DNA of 35,241 nt, from the NCBI GenBank assembly GCA_001839685.1, contig MLAK01001006.1:1-35241 (forward strand), written 5' to 3'. The translations under genes and the position numbers were made by a program. This document shows positions 8,426 through 17,320 of this stretch, piece by piece. Position 1 is the stretch's first letter, and each line of letters begins with the position of its first letter. The notes below the pieces were generated by a model. That model was not told the DNA's origin and ran no database searches. It saw nothing but the letters and a program-made list of their open reading frames with translations. Source of the stretch: Tritrichomonas foetus (taxonomy: Eukaryota; Parabasalia; Tritrichomonadida; Tritrichomonadidae).

Positions 8426-9394
8426 ATGAACCCAAAAGTTATCCATCCAATTGTTTTTGATTCGGATGAATCTGACGATTCAGACTTTCAGAGTAGCTGC
8501 ACTGAAAGTATGAGCAAAAGTGTTCAAGAAGTTGAACCAAAAAATCATCAAAAAAATAGTGAAAATGGCACACTTCACGAAGTAAGAAACGAGAAAGTTG
8601 CAGTAAGACCACCAAAGCCTAATTGCAATCATAGAATCAATTCACCAATCTACAGAAGACCATCAATTGTAAGAAAGCCTAGAAACTATTCGGTTGATCC
8701 TCGCCCATCTTCAGCTCCTTCACAATCTGCTACAGAAGAAGAAATGATGGTTAATATATTTGAAATTACTGAACCGGAATTTGTAACACCTCATTCTTTT
8801 TCACTAACCTTTAAAAAAACTAAAGGTTTACTGAAAAAATCATGGAATTTTGTGTTCTTAGAAAAAGGACAAAAAATATATGAAATAACTTTGAATACAT
8901 TATCAGACAGGAAAATAGTGTTAAATAATGAAGTGATTATGTATATTCGACATGATCGAACAGATTTTGTTTTTAAAAGTAATAGTGAAGATCCAAAATC
9001 TTTATCAAGAGTATCATTTATATCACCAATAATAGGTGTTCAATGCCAGAGAAATACAGTAATTAGATTTGGTCATGAGACAGGAGGAATGCTTCCACAT
9101 AAAATTATTTCACTTCCATTTAATGATGAAAGAGCTTTCAAAGGTCATTTTTATGTTGAATCAAAAAGAAATGTTGCTTTAGCAATTTTAAATACTTCCA
9201 TTCCTGTTATATCTGCAAGACAAATTAATAAACATATTTTGGAAGTTGAAACAAATTTGAATTTAAGTACAGCACTTTTATTTGGTATATCAATAGCACT
9301 TTGTATTGGAAAGAATCCACCAGCAGTTATTAATGATATTTTTATTCCTAGAAAAAGTCTACAGAGAACACCATCTTATGAGAAAAAGAAGTAA
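8426..9394 (+). CDS. Tubby-like-fold (Tub/scramblase C-terminal-like) protein
   Basis: The first ~105 residues are Ser/Glu/Pro-rich and look disordered. From MVNIFEITEPEF (~109) to PRKSLQ (~312) the chain alternates beta strands and ends in a hydrophobic helix (LNLSTALLFGISIALCIGKNP). This is the architecture of the tubby C-terminal domain, a 12-strand barrel around a central C-terminal helix that binds phosphoinositides in tubby proteins. Trichomonads encode many such short tubby-like proteins. I see no strict copy of the Tub signature FxGRV, so the assignment rests on fold pattern; a scramblase-like member of the same superfamily is the alternative. A role in linking membrane phosphoinositide to the cytoskeleton or trafficking is an inference. 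The ATG follows TCACA directly. Confidence 0.55.
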   Translation: MNPKVIHPIVFDSDESDDSDFQSSCTESMSKSVQEVEPKNHQKNSENGTLHEVRNEKVAVRPPKPNCNHRINSPIYRRPSIVRKPRNYSVDPRPSSAPSQSATEEEMMVNIFEITEPEFVTPHSFSLTFKKTKGLLKKSWNFVFLEKGQKIYEITLNTLSDRKIVLNNEVIMYIRHDRTDFVFKSNSEDPKSLSRVSFISPIIGVQCQRNTVIRFGHETGGMLPHKIISLPFNDERAFKGHFYVESKRNVALAILNTSIPVISARQINKHILEVETNLNLSTALLFGISIALCIGKNPPAVINDIFIPRKSLQRTPSYEKKK

Positions 9395-9672
9395 TCATTA
9401 ATGTATAATGGATTTGAATTTATACTAAAATGTAAGGTTAAGAAATTTCTTTTTATCTTTTTGTTATTAATATAAATATATATATATTATACGAATTGAA
9501 CATATATAAATATATTTCCCTCTTCCTTTTTGAATCATGATGCATAATTTATTACTTATAAAATTTATAATTTTGTAATATTTTGAAATAAAATATATTA
9601 AAAAAATGATTATGTTTCGGTACTTTATCATTAAAACAAATAAGAAAAAATATATTCGTGGGGAGGGGAAAA

Positions 9673-10836
9673 TTACTTTCTGAATATTCGTCTAAAAACA
9701 TATAAGCCACATGCTGCAACACCTGCAACAGCAACTGCTGATGCAATAAACGATGCAAGTGGGATATCAGATTTTTCTTCAATTTTTTCTTTCTTTTCTG
9801 TTACTTCGTTTTTCACTTCTTCTACTTTTTCCTTCAAAGCTGTTTTGGTGGCCAGTTGTTCATAATAGATACCTTTCTTGAAATCTCTTTCACAACCCAG
9901 TCCACTTTTATAGCAGTCAGCCAGAAGCTGCATTGAAAGACAGTCATTATTCTGCTCACAAGATTCTTGTAAATATTTAACAGCCAATTTTTCATCATTG
10001 TTCCAATTTTCCATTTTTTGCAGATGTAAATAACCCAAGTAATATAGTGGATCTTTCGCTCCTTCTTTAACTAAATTGATTAAAATATTTTCAGCAAGAA
10101 CAGGATCAGTATTTTCATCTTTTGCTTCAAATAAGTACTGTGCAATCACGACTTGAGAAAATTCATCCCTGGTAGAAATCGCGTATCGAGTGAACCAATA
10201 CATTGCTTGTTCAAATTTTCTGCCTGATAAAAGATTCATTGCAAATGATTTTTGTGATAATTCAAACCCATGCTCTGCTGCTTGAATAAGCCAAAAGTAA
10301 TAAAATTCTGCTTTTTCTGAGATTTTGGACAATTCCGATAATAAATAAAGCGAGTAGGGGTCTGGATCTTCACCTCCAGTGATTAAAACAGGCCATTTAT
10401 CAATTGGATCATTTGAATTAGCTGTGTTTGGATATTCATTGATGATTAAAATAATTTCATTTTCTTTGATTTCGCTCGTTAATATTGGGAAAAGAAAGTC
10501 GCCTCTTATGTGAGGTGAGGTGATCGATGTTTCTGTTATTCGAATTTCTTCTGGATTATCGAGATTGAATTTGAGACTGTCGTTTAATTTGATTTTTATC
10601 GTCTTTCCTTCCTGTGTCCACGTGTATGTTGCGTTTGGGATAATTTCAGACGGAAAAGTGTCATCGGTAAGCTTGACAGAGTGAATAAATTCACTCCAAT
10701 GCTGGGAAACTGGCGTTTGAGCATAGGCTTTGAACTCTTCGTTTTGAGTGATGTAGAAGGGCTTCTTTTGGACAGCTTGGAGTGGCTCAGCAATTGGAAC
10801 TTGAGCCTTAAGATACTCAGAACGAATCTCACTCAT
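9673..10836 (-). CDS. Tom36/Tom46-like hydrogenosomal import receptor candidate
   Basis: 387 residues in three modules. Residues ~65-155 form a CS/Hsp20-like beta sandwich: YTWTQEGKTIKIKL (71-84), an HIRGDF strand (109-114), then IILIINEYPN and KWPVLITGG (147-155), the last resembling the end of NudC/p23-type CS domains. Residues ~176-335 form Sel1/TPR-type helical repeats (YYFWLIQAAEHG, DPLYYLGYLHL, LLADCYKSGLGCERDFKKGIYYEQLA). A Lys/Glu linker leads to one membrane helix (359-380) and a basic tail FRRIFRK, so it is a tail-anchored protein. An N-terminal Hsp20-like domain, TPR-like domain and tail anchor is the published layout of Trichomonas vaginalis Tom36 and Tom46, receptors of the hydrogenosomal TOM complex; at about 44 kDa it is nearer Tom46. 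A tail-anchored Sel1 protein of the ER remains possible. Confidence 0.65.
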   Translation of the reverse strand: MSEIRSEYLKAQVPIAEPLQAVQKKPFYITQNEEFKAYAQTPVSQHWSEFIHSVKLTDDTFPSEIIPNATYTWTQEGKTIKIKLNDSLKFNLDNPEEIRITETSITSPHIRGDFLFPILTSEIKENEIILIINEYPNTANSNDPIDKWPVLITGGEDPDPYSLYLLSELSKISEKAEFYYFWLIQAAEHGFELSQKSFAMNLLSGRKFEQAMYWFTRYAISTRDEFSQVVIAQYLFEAKDENTDPVLAENILINLVKEGAKDPLYYLGYLHLQKMENWNNDEKLAVKYLQESCEQNNDCLSMQLLADCYKSGLGCERDFKKGIYYEQLATKTALKEKVEEVKNEVTEKKEKIEEKSDIPLASFIASAVAVAGVAACGLYVFRRIFRK

Positions 10837-11194
10837 CTTTTCGATAGCTTACGATAACCAACTTTTTCTAAACTTTACAAAACAAATTTTAAACGTCTAT
10901 GCCATCACCTCATCAAGTTTTTGGCGTAGCAAACATCATCTCACATTGTTGATATGAAGCATTATGATTGAGTAATTAATGATGTAAAAAGCATGCAAAA
11001 ATGAGCGGAAATACATCTATCTATACTTGAATGGTGATATTCGCACATCCCAATTAGATAACATTTTTGTTTTTGTTATTAACGTCTTCTTTTCCTCTTA
11101 AAAATATAAGATATGCAATTTTCCAACATTAAAAATCATGTAAATTCAAATTCAAATCACATTTAATAAAAAAAAGAAAAAGAAAACATTTCCC
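10837..11194. other. Intergenic region between two minus-strand genes
   Basis: Promoter of the Tom-like gene and 3' flank of the CH-domain gene. No TCA-type initiator stands out near 10836, and there is no ORF or RNA gene. Confidence 0.55.
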
Positions 11195-12703
11195 TTAAAC
11201 ATACTTCAAGCGGAATGTTTGATACAAGCTGCTGTTGTCACGTCTCATGACCATTGGTTGTGGTCCACCAACATATGTCACCACTTGGCCATTCTGCTTA
11301 GCAATGATGTGACCACCTTTATATGTGAATCTTTGATTGTGTCTACCATGAAGCATGAACATATAAAATGGTGTTCCTTCAGGAGGATTCAAGTTATCAC
11401 GATCGGCAACATCCCAAACCATTCCAGGCTGCATGACAGAGTCAATAACAGTAATCCATTCTCCATCACCAAACGTAAAAAGCTGAGCTGGATTTTTAGG
11501 ATCAGGTATATCTAGATCAAGTTTCATACCGGCTGGATTTAAGTAAGATGGTTCTTTAATAATTGTCATAGCAAGAGTTTTCTCATTTCGACGACGATTT
11601 TTTACATCACCTTTAATATCACTTTGAGGATCACCTTTAATGTTATTATTAAAAGTACTATTTTGATGTAAACTATCGTTATCTTCTGTAATTGTCATCA
11701 GAAGCATAAATGGTCTGTTTGATTGTGGCTCTTCGAAAACCTCTTGCACATGTTGAAAGAGTTGGCTGTCGTCATCAATATCAACAAAATCCAAATTCTG
11801 CTCATTTATTTCTTCTGATTCACATTCTTCAAGCAGCTCTTTTGAAACTTGGTTTTCTTCCTCTTCATGCTGCGGCAGATGTTTCTTGATTAATGCAAGT
11901 TGTGTAATCAACGATTTCTCATCAATTTCTCCTAATAGATCCTCACTATCAATCAATGTAGGAACCTCCAACTTTTTCAGAGTTTCAACCACTTGTTGAG
12001 AAATCAATTCTTTGTCTTCATTTAATAACTTTTTGTAATCAATCAAATCTGGCCTGTATTTGGCCAAAAGTGCAGCAAATGATAGATAAAATGGTTTCAT
12101 TTGTTTTGCATCAGACGAATCAGATTTATTTGAATTATTTGTGACATTCGATGAATTATTAATAATTTCACTAATTTCACTGATTTGATTCAGAAACCAG
12201 CGTATCATTACTTGGTACATGGCCCTTTTTGGATTTTGCGCATTCATAACTCCTGTAACTGGCTCGACTGTATACTTCAATATTAATGTCCAGATTAAAT
12301 TGAGCGTGAGTTTAACGTTTCCATCTGTAATATCTTTTGCCGTAACGTTTATAATCTTGACGCCTTTCTCTTTGAATAAATTTAGGGCGAATTCGCAATT
12401 CTCCACTTTTTGAAATGGCTTTGTCGGATTTCGTGACCACATATGATGCTTGATTTCACCTGTTAGAACTTCCGCTAAATTAACAAGGTTAACTCCGGAT
12501 GTAAGCTGAGTTGTGATATCTCGGACAATAATTCCGCGCTTTCGAAGCATCATTGAGGCCCATCGTGAAAATACTTTTGTTTGGAGCGTTGGAATATTCT
12601 CATTTGGATGAGGAAGCTGAGGAGTTGTCATCGTAAATTCGATATCTGATTTTTTACTCAACAATGAATTTTTTTTTTCCATTTTATCAGAAAATCGTGA
12701 CAT
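11195..12703 (-). CDS. Calponin-homology protein with beta-trefoil-like C-terminus
   Basis: An actinin-type CH domain occupies residues ~40-143: FSRWASMMLRKRG, then LTSGVNLVNLAEVLTGE, then CEFALNLFKEKGVKI, DITDGNVKLTLNLIWTLILKY. A second, degenerate CH domain follows (~153-273), starting AMYQVMIRWF and interrupted by a Ser/Asn insert near 180-200. An acidic linker (~275-395) leads to a beta-rich tail (~413-502) with GMVWDVADRDNLNPPEGTPF, NQRFTYKGGHIIAKQNG and FRLKYV, which resembles ricin-B/beta-trefoil repeats. Tandem CH domains bind F-actin in the actinin/fimbrin family; the tail might bind another protein, lipid or glycan. The frame extends to a GTG at 12709, but the first ATG is at 12703. 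A TCATT about 30 nt before the ATG that starts MTTPQLPHP (residue 25) makes that a serious alternative start. Confidence 0.75.
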   Translation of the reverse strand: MSRFSDKMEKKNSLLSKKSDIEFTMTTPQLPHPNENIPTLQTKVFSRWASMMLRKRGIIVRDITTQLTSGVNLVNLAEVLTGEIKHHMWSRNPTKPFQKVENCEFALNLFKEKGVKIINVTAKDITDGNVKLTLNLIWTLILKYTVEPVTGVMNAQNPKRAMYQVMIRWFLNQISEISEIINNSSNVTNNSNKSDSSDAKQMKPFYLSFAALLAKYRPDLIDYKKLLNEDKELISQQVVETLKKLEVPTLIDSEDLLGEIDEKSLITQLALIKKHLPQHEEEENQVSKELLEECESEEINEQNLDFVDIDDDSQLFQHVQEVFEEPQSNRPFMLLMTITEDNDSLHQNSTFNNNIKGDPQSDIKGDVKNRRRNEKTLAMTIIKEPSYLNPAGMKLDLDIPDPKNPAQLFTFGDGEWITVIDSVMQPGMVWDVADRDNLNPPEGTPFYMFMLHGRHNQRFTYKGGHIIAKQNGQVVTYVGGPQPMVMRRDNSSLYQTFRLKYV

Positions 12704-12948
12704 TTTCACTTTTTCTATAAATATTTTCTTCTAAAAGAATAAACGGTTCCTTTGAAATGGGATTTAGGGAAAAAGGGCAACTTTTTGATATAATAAGTGG
12801 CTACATTTTCTGAATATTTGACCAATATTTAATTGAAAAATTGTTACGATCGTTATTGAAATGATATTTTATTGGATCATTTTTTTAGTTAACCAAATAA
12901 TTTGTAAACCAGGTAACCATGTACGTTTAGATAAAATAACGTGATAAA
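12704..12948. other. Divergent promoter region
   Basis: AT-rich spacer between the CH-domain and DZIP1-like genes. ACTTTTTGATA at 12782-12792 resembles the sequence just after the TCACA of the gene at 4343 (CACTTTTTGATAA). No ORF. Confidence 0.45.
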
Positions 12949-12953
12949 TCACA
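12949..12953 (+). promoter_or_regulatory. Candidate initiator (TCACA) of the DZIP1-like gene
   Basis: TCACAATT matches the Inr consensus. Transcription from 12951 gives a 15-nt leader to the ATG at 12966. Confidence 0.35.
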
Positions 12954-12965
12954 ATTGCGACGACA

Positions 12966-13742
12966 ATGCTTCCAGTTTATTATCAAATGCCATATCCAGT
13001 TTATCATCAAGTTGTTTCAATGGATCCTTCTCCATCATTTCGCTGGTGTCCTCGAAAAATGCCATTAAATTGGAACCTGGTTCAAGATGTAAATGTCGAT
13101 CAAATTGCCCGCGATATGGATGTCAGCTCGCTTGAATATTTAGTTCAACATATTGCCTTTGCAAATTTAACGGATGCTGACGCCCAAAGATTTCAAGATA
13201 GAGGTGCCTTAAAGGCATTCAAATTATTACAGCTCGGTGTCGAATATTTAACGCATTTAAAACGTCCTCTTCCAACACAGCCCGATTCTTCAGACTTAAA
13301 AAAGGCTTTGAGCGAAAGCCAAAGAAGAGTGGAGGAACTCGAATCATTATTATACGAATCAGAAATGAAAAGGGAAAGAGCGCAAGCATCATCAAAAATA
13401 TATAAACATCGATATGAAGCCTTACAACGACAAATTGATGACGAAGGTGAGGATGAAGGTGAAATCAGAGGAATCGAAAATAAAGACGTCGATCCTTTTG
13501 CTTCGGTTCAGAAAGAAATAAATCAAATGCGCCAAATTGTCGAAAAACGAGGGAAAGCGTTAAATGAAAGAGCTGATTCATGGAAAAGAAAAACGAGACA
13601 CCAAAGTGAAATTCCTCCAAGAACAGTAACCGCACATCAAATTGAAGAACTATTCAAACCTCCAAATGAAGTGAAAAGAAATAAGAAGCCAGCAATGTAT
13701 CGTTATGCTCAACGCTCAGAACAAGGTTCTTTACCAACATAG
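12966..13742 (+). CDS. Short DZIP1-like protein (Dzip-like N-terminal domain, no zinc finger)
   Basis: Residues ~24-101 match the N-terminal domain of DZIP1/Iguana: FRWCPRKMPLNWNLVQDVNVDQIARDMDV-type sequence, then LEYLVQHIAFANL and ALKAFKLLQLGVEYLTHLK. In animals this domain precedes a C2H2 zinc finger, and the protein acts at the basal body and transition zone in ciliogenesis and Hedgehog signalling. Here the two Cys of the animal N-domain are absent, no zinc finger follows, and the rest is a coiled coil (~110-150) and a charged tail; total 258 residues against several hundred in animals. A basal-body or flagellar-base role in this flagellate is the natural inference. ATG 12966 is preferred; Met19 just before the domain is possible. 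It is divergent from the CH-domain gene. Confidence 0.75.
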   Translation: MLPVYYQMPYPVYHQVVSMDPSPSFRWCPRKMPLNWNLVQDVNVDQIARDMDVSSLEYLVQHIAFANLTDADAQRFQDRGALKAFKLLQLGVEYLTHLKRPLPTQPDSSDLKKALSESQRRVEELESLLYESEMKRERAQASSKIYKHRYEALQRQIDDEGEDEGEIRGIENKDVDPFASVQKEINQMRQIVEKRGKALNERADSWKRKTRHQSEIPPRTVTAHQIEELFKPPNEVKRNKKPAMYRYAQRSEQGSLPT

Positions 13743-15237
13743 TCATTATTTTCCCATATAAACTGGTTCAAAAAAAAATGGATAGGTTATATTGAATGAA
13801 AATAATAACTTTTTGTGTTTATCGTACTTTCCATTTTTTGGAACCAGTTTAAATATATTGATATTGAATCAAGATACTTCGTTCTAACAAAAATTATATG
13901 AATAAGATACTATTCATGATGTTTATGTGTGTAAAACATTAATACGTTTGTTCTCTAAAATGATGGTTATTCTAATGATTTGATTTCATCGTCTCCAAAA
14001 ATCTCACTTCACCATTTTTGTTCATTTGGGTATTTTTTGTACATGAAGATGTCCATAAGCGAAATCCATATCATACTCATGATTCATGCTTTAGATTAAT
14101 TCATTTTCGCTGTGGTGAGAATATTTTCGAACATAAAGTGATTTCATTAAAAACGCTATTTTTCACAGAGAACAGCTATGTAATGTTGGGTAAATATTAC
14201 TATTAAGATTTTATATATCAATGTTCCAAATAAACTTTAAAAAACAGCAAAAATGTTGAAAAATAACGATTGACATTCAATTTATAAATAGAAGTTTTGA
14301 ATTAATAGAAAATTGTTAGTGATTTATTCAAAGTAAAGAATTCAATTTTAACATTCATTTCAGAAACTAATGTGAATTCAATTTTTTCCGCAAATTGATA
14401 TTATTTAATAAATGGAAAAAAAATAAAGTTTTTATGTTCTATTAGCATTGAACAATCTTTTGATCTTTCTACAAATTAAAATTATTGAGTATTTAATTAC
14501 TAAAAAGTATTCATCGGATTGAATAGCCAGTTTGAATCCATTAAGCCAAGATAAATCGACAATTAATAATTTTTATAGAATTCTGAGGAGACATTAAAAT
14601 TTGTGAGAATTATTTTCTCAAATTATCGATGTATAATTCCAATATCTTGCCATTAATATTTTTTTTTCAGTATGTTCATCATCAAAACACAATATTAAAT
14701 TGTATATTAAATAATTAATAATTTAGTCATAAAATTCATTCTGGTGAAACACCATCGATAATTGATATCTTTCACTCGATATTTTAACAAACGATAAAAT
14801 ATGATAGCAATCGATTCCAGCTCCAAATATTATGATCTGTATATCGTAAATCTTCAGGAATTGACATTGGCAGATTCCAATGATCGAATATTCTTTACTT
14901 GAATTTTTATTTAAAATGTTGATTTTTTGAGAAAGTGGGTAATATTATATTTTGATGTGATGATTATTGGTTCGAAAAGGCTTACTCAAACCCAACTATA
15001 AAAAAAAAACCAACACGAAATACGTCAATGATTTTACCGCAATACCATACAATCATTATAATAACACAAATAATAACAACCTTTCTGAAGTTTCAGAAAA
15101 AACATACTTTTTGATGATTTTTTTGTGAATCTGATTCATTTTCAATTAAATTATTCAGTAAAAAAAAATACTCAACTTGATAAGTTTTATCAGAATTTTT
15201 TCCGTCAAATATAAAATGTTCAGAATATATAATCTAA
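13743..15237. other. Long gene-free AT-rich interval
   Basis: About 1.5 kb containing the 3' stem-loop of the DZIP1-like gene and the promoter of the phosphatase. The 62-codon frame at 14018-14206 shows no motif or biased composition and is judged spurious. An ACAGAGA near 14165 lacks the rest of U6 snRNA. Confidence 0.55.
13760..13850. repeat. Inverted repeat in 3' flank of DZIP1-like gene
   Basis: AAACTGGTTC + A9 + TGGA (13760-13782) is complementary to TCCA + T6 + GGAACCAGTTT (13830-13850), apart from A-run length and one bulged base; the loop is 47 nt. It starts 17 bp after the stop, so the transcript could end in a ~20-bp stem, or the unit could be a tiny inverted-repeat insertion. Confidence 0.65.
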
Positions 15238-17100
15238 ATGAAAACAATTACTCTGAAAAAGTTTCATTTCCTCAGACGAAAGCTCATGAGCTTAGTAGCT
15301 GAGCACATTTTCTCGGCTTTCTGGCCACTCATACAAGCAAGCGAAGATGAGATTAAGACAATCGGCGACATAATTCCGCTTCCACGATTCGAAGCCTCAG
15401 ATATCGTTTCCCTATGCCAATCAACGCTTTCAGTTGTCCAAAACACGGATCACATATTGACATTAGAACCACCGATTTACATCATAGGCGATATTCACGG
15501 CGACATCCACGACCTCCTTCGAATTTTCTCGCGGATTCCAGAATTTCCAAATGTGAAGGTTTTATTGCTTGGCGATTATATTGACAGAGGCGGGTATTCA
15601 ACTGAAGTAGTCATTCTCCTTTTTGCTTTAGTTTCCGCATATCCAAATAATTTTTATTTATTGAGAGGAAATCATGAATTTCCAAACGTTCTCAATATAA
15701 ACATTCTTGAGATGGAGCTATCGTCTATGTATGGGAATTCTCCACTATATCACACAATTCATAAAGTTTTTACTTATTTGCCAATCGCTGCTGTCATTGG
15801 AAATCAAAATATTACACCTGGTTCATTTAATGATTCTTCATCAATTGCAAAATCATTCTGCCCTCTGAACAATAAGTATGACCAAAACAACAGCAATCTT
15901 CAAAATATTAATAATTGTTCTTTTCTTGTACCATGTATTAGTGATGCTGAACAAAACAGTCCAATACCTCTTCATACATCTCCTTCATTTAATTTTAACT
16001 GTTCACGTGTCAACCCTCAACAAGATTCTTTCCTCAGTAGTTTTATAAAAAATGGCAATGCTCAAAAACCACAATCTTTAGATGTGAGAAGCAGATCTAG
16101 ACTTGATTTACATTTTGAATTGAATTCCAATCATCAGAATAGCCAACCCAAACATCATAGTGATTCATTCCTGTGTCCAATACGTTGTGATCACATAAAT
16201 AACCATGGAACAAGCATTATTGCTGAATCTAATGTGGATTTCATCAACAATCCCTGTAAATGTAGTGGCAATGATGAGAAAAAAGAAAATTATAATATTC
16301 ATCACAATATCTGTAATAATGATGATAAAGAAGATGAAGAGAAAATGAAAAAAAATAATCATAAAACTAAAAGCAACAATGAAGATAATAGTGATGAAAC
16401 AGATGATCAAAAGACGACAAATAATGATGAAGATGATGAATATGAGAAAAATATGAGATCTAAATTAGAAGGATTTAGAGGATCTTATTTATGTGTTCAT
16501 GGTGGAATTTCTGAGCTTTTGACATCTCCGCTAGATTTGCTTTCTTTGAAATATCCAATTCGTAATTACCAAGATAAACTCCTACAAGACATTTTATGGT
16601 CAGACCCAAGTCCAGATATGGATGGATTTAGTCAATCTGTTCGAGGATGTGGGAGCAATTTTGGTGGTGATGTTGTTAAAAAATTCCTCAAAGACAATAA
16701 ATTCAAAATGCTGATCCGTGCACACCAGTGTGTCATAAATGGTCTATCACTTTGTAGCAACTGCGTACTGACTGTTTTTTCATCATCAAGATATCATCAT
16801 GAAAACAATAAAGGAGCGTTTATTCGAATAAATGAAGACGAAACGATTTCTACAGAAATTTTGAGTCCTTTTTCCCCAATGAAAAGACAAAATGCGAATT
16901 TTACAAATGTACCAAAGCAAAAATCGAAAAGTCGAAAAGTTGCACGAAGCTTGCTATCAGCAAGAACAATTGTTTCACCGTCATCATCGCTGCTTATAAA
17001 GAAACCAAGAGCCCGCATATCTAAAAAGTCAGCTAATGGAAAAATTATGAAACCTGAATTCAACAGTACGGGAAAAATAATTGAAATGCATTTGCAGTAG
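15238..17100 (+). CDS. PPP-family Ser/Thr protein phosphatase with ~225-residue insert
   Basis: The metal-site motifs of PP1/PP2A-type phosphatases are all present: GDIHG (84-88), GDYIDRG (112-118), RGNHE (143-147), HGG (421-423) and RAHQ (494-497). In PP1 about 47 residues separate GNHE from HGG; here there are about 274. The insert (~190-414) is Asn/Ser/His-rich, then Asp/Glu/Lys-rich, and keeps the frame. The final ~75 residues are a basic Ser/Lys/Arg tail absent from PP1. LLRGNHEFPNV and LWSDPSP suit the PP1-like side of the family, but the variation after RGNHE (EFPNVLNIN rather than ECASIN) makes it divergent. All ligand residues are kept, so an active enzyme is expected. ATG 15238 is the first; Met17 (MSLVAEHIF) begins the conserved part. 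Confidence 0.85.
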   Translation: MKTITLKKFHFLRRKLMSLVAEHIFSAFWPLIQASEDEIKTIGDIIPLPRFEASDIVSLCQSTLSVVQNTDHILTLEPPIYIIGDIHGDIHDLLRIFSRIPEFPNVKVLLLGDYIDRGGYSTEVVILLFALVSAYPNNFYLLRGNHEFPNVLNINILEMELSSMYGNSPLYHTIHKVFTYLPIAAVIGNQNITPGSFNDSSSIAKSFCPLNNKYDQNNSNLQNINNCSFLVPCISDAEQNSPIPLHTSPSFNFNCSRVNPQQDSFLSSFIKNGNAQKPQSLDVRSRSRLDLHFELNSNHQNSQPKHHSDSFLCPIRCDHINNHGTSIIAESNVDFINNPCKCSGNDEKKENYNIHHNICNNDDKEDEEKMKKNNHKTKSNNEDNSDETDDQKTTNNDEDDEYEKNMRSKLEGFRGSYLCVHGGISELLTSPLDLLSLKYPIRNYQDKLLQDILWSDPSPDMDGFSQSVRGCGSNFGGDVVKKFLKDNKFKMLIRAHQCVINGLSLCSNCVLTVFSSSRYHHENNKGAFIRINEDETISTEILSPFSPMKRQNANFTNVPKQKSKSRKVARSLLSARTIVSPSSSLLIKKPRARISKKSANGKIMKPEFNSTGKIIEMHLQ

Positions 17101-17320
17101 AATCATGTATTATTAAACTATGTTTGTACTTGCTCATTCATTTGATTTTTTTTCCCCTATATGTATCATATTATTTTCTTTAATTTTCCAAACATTATTC
17201 CATTGTTTTCCGAAATAGATTTACAGTTTCACTTTTTGCATTTCTTGTTGCACAAATAATATATCAAGAATGATAAAAATGAAATAAAATATAATATATA
17301 ATATATAAATACATTTACAT
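17101..17320. other. Convergent 3' region, AT-rich
   Basis: It joins the 3' ends of the phosphatase and SFI1-like genes. A TATAATATA-type run lies at about 17288-17310. No gene. Confidence 0.4.

Noticed and set aside
12704..12709. Upstream GTG start for the CH-domain gene
   Set aside because: Nuclear eukaryotic genes rarely start at GTG, and an ATG follows two codons later.
14165..14180. ACAGAGA as a possible U6 snRNA
   Set aside because: The adjoining U6 core (GATTAGCATGG) and a Pol III T-run at the right distance are absent.
14018..14206. 62-codon plus-strand frame
   Set aside because: No recognisable composition or motif; similar frames occur throughout the AT-rich spacer.
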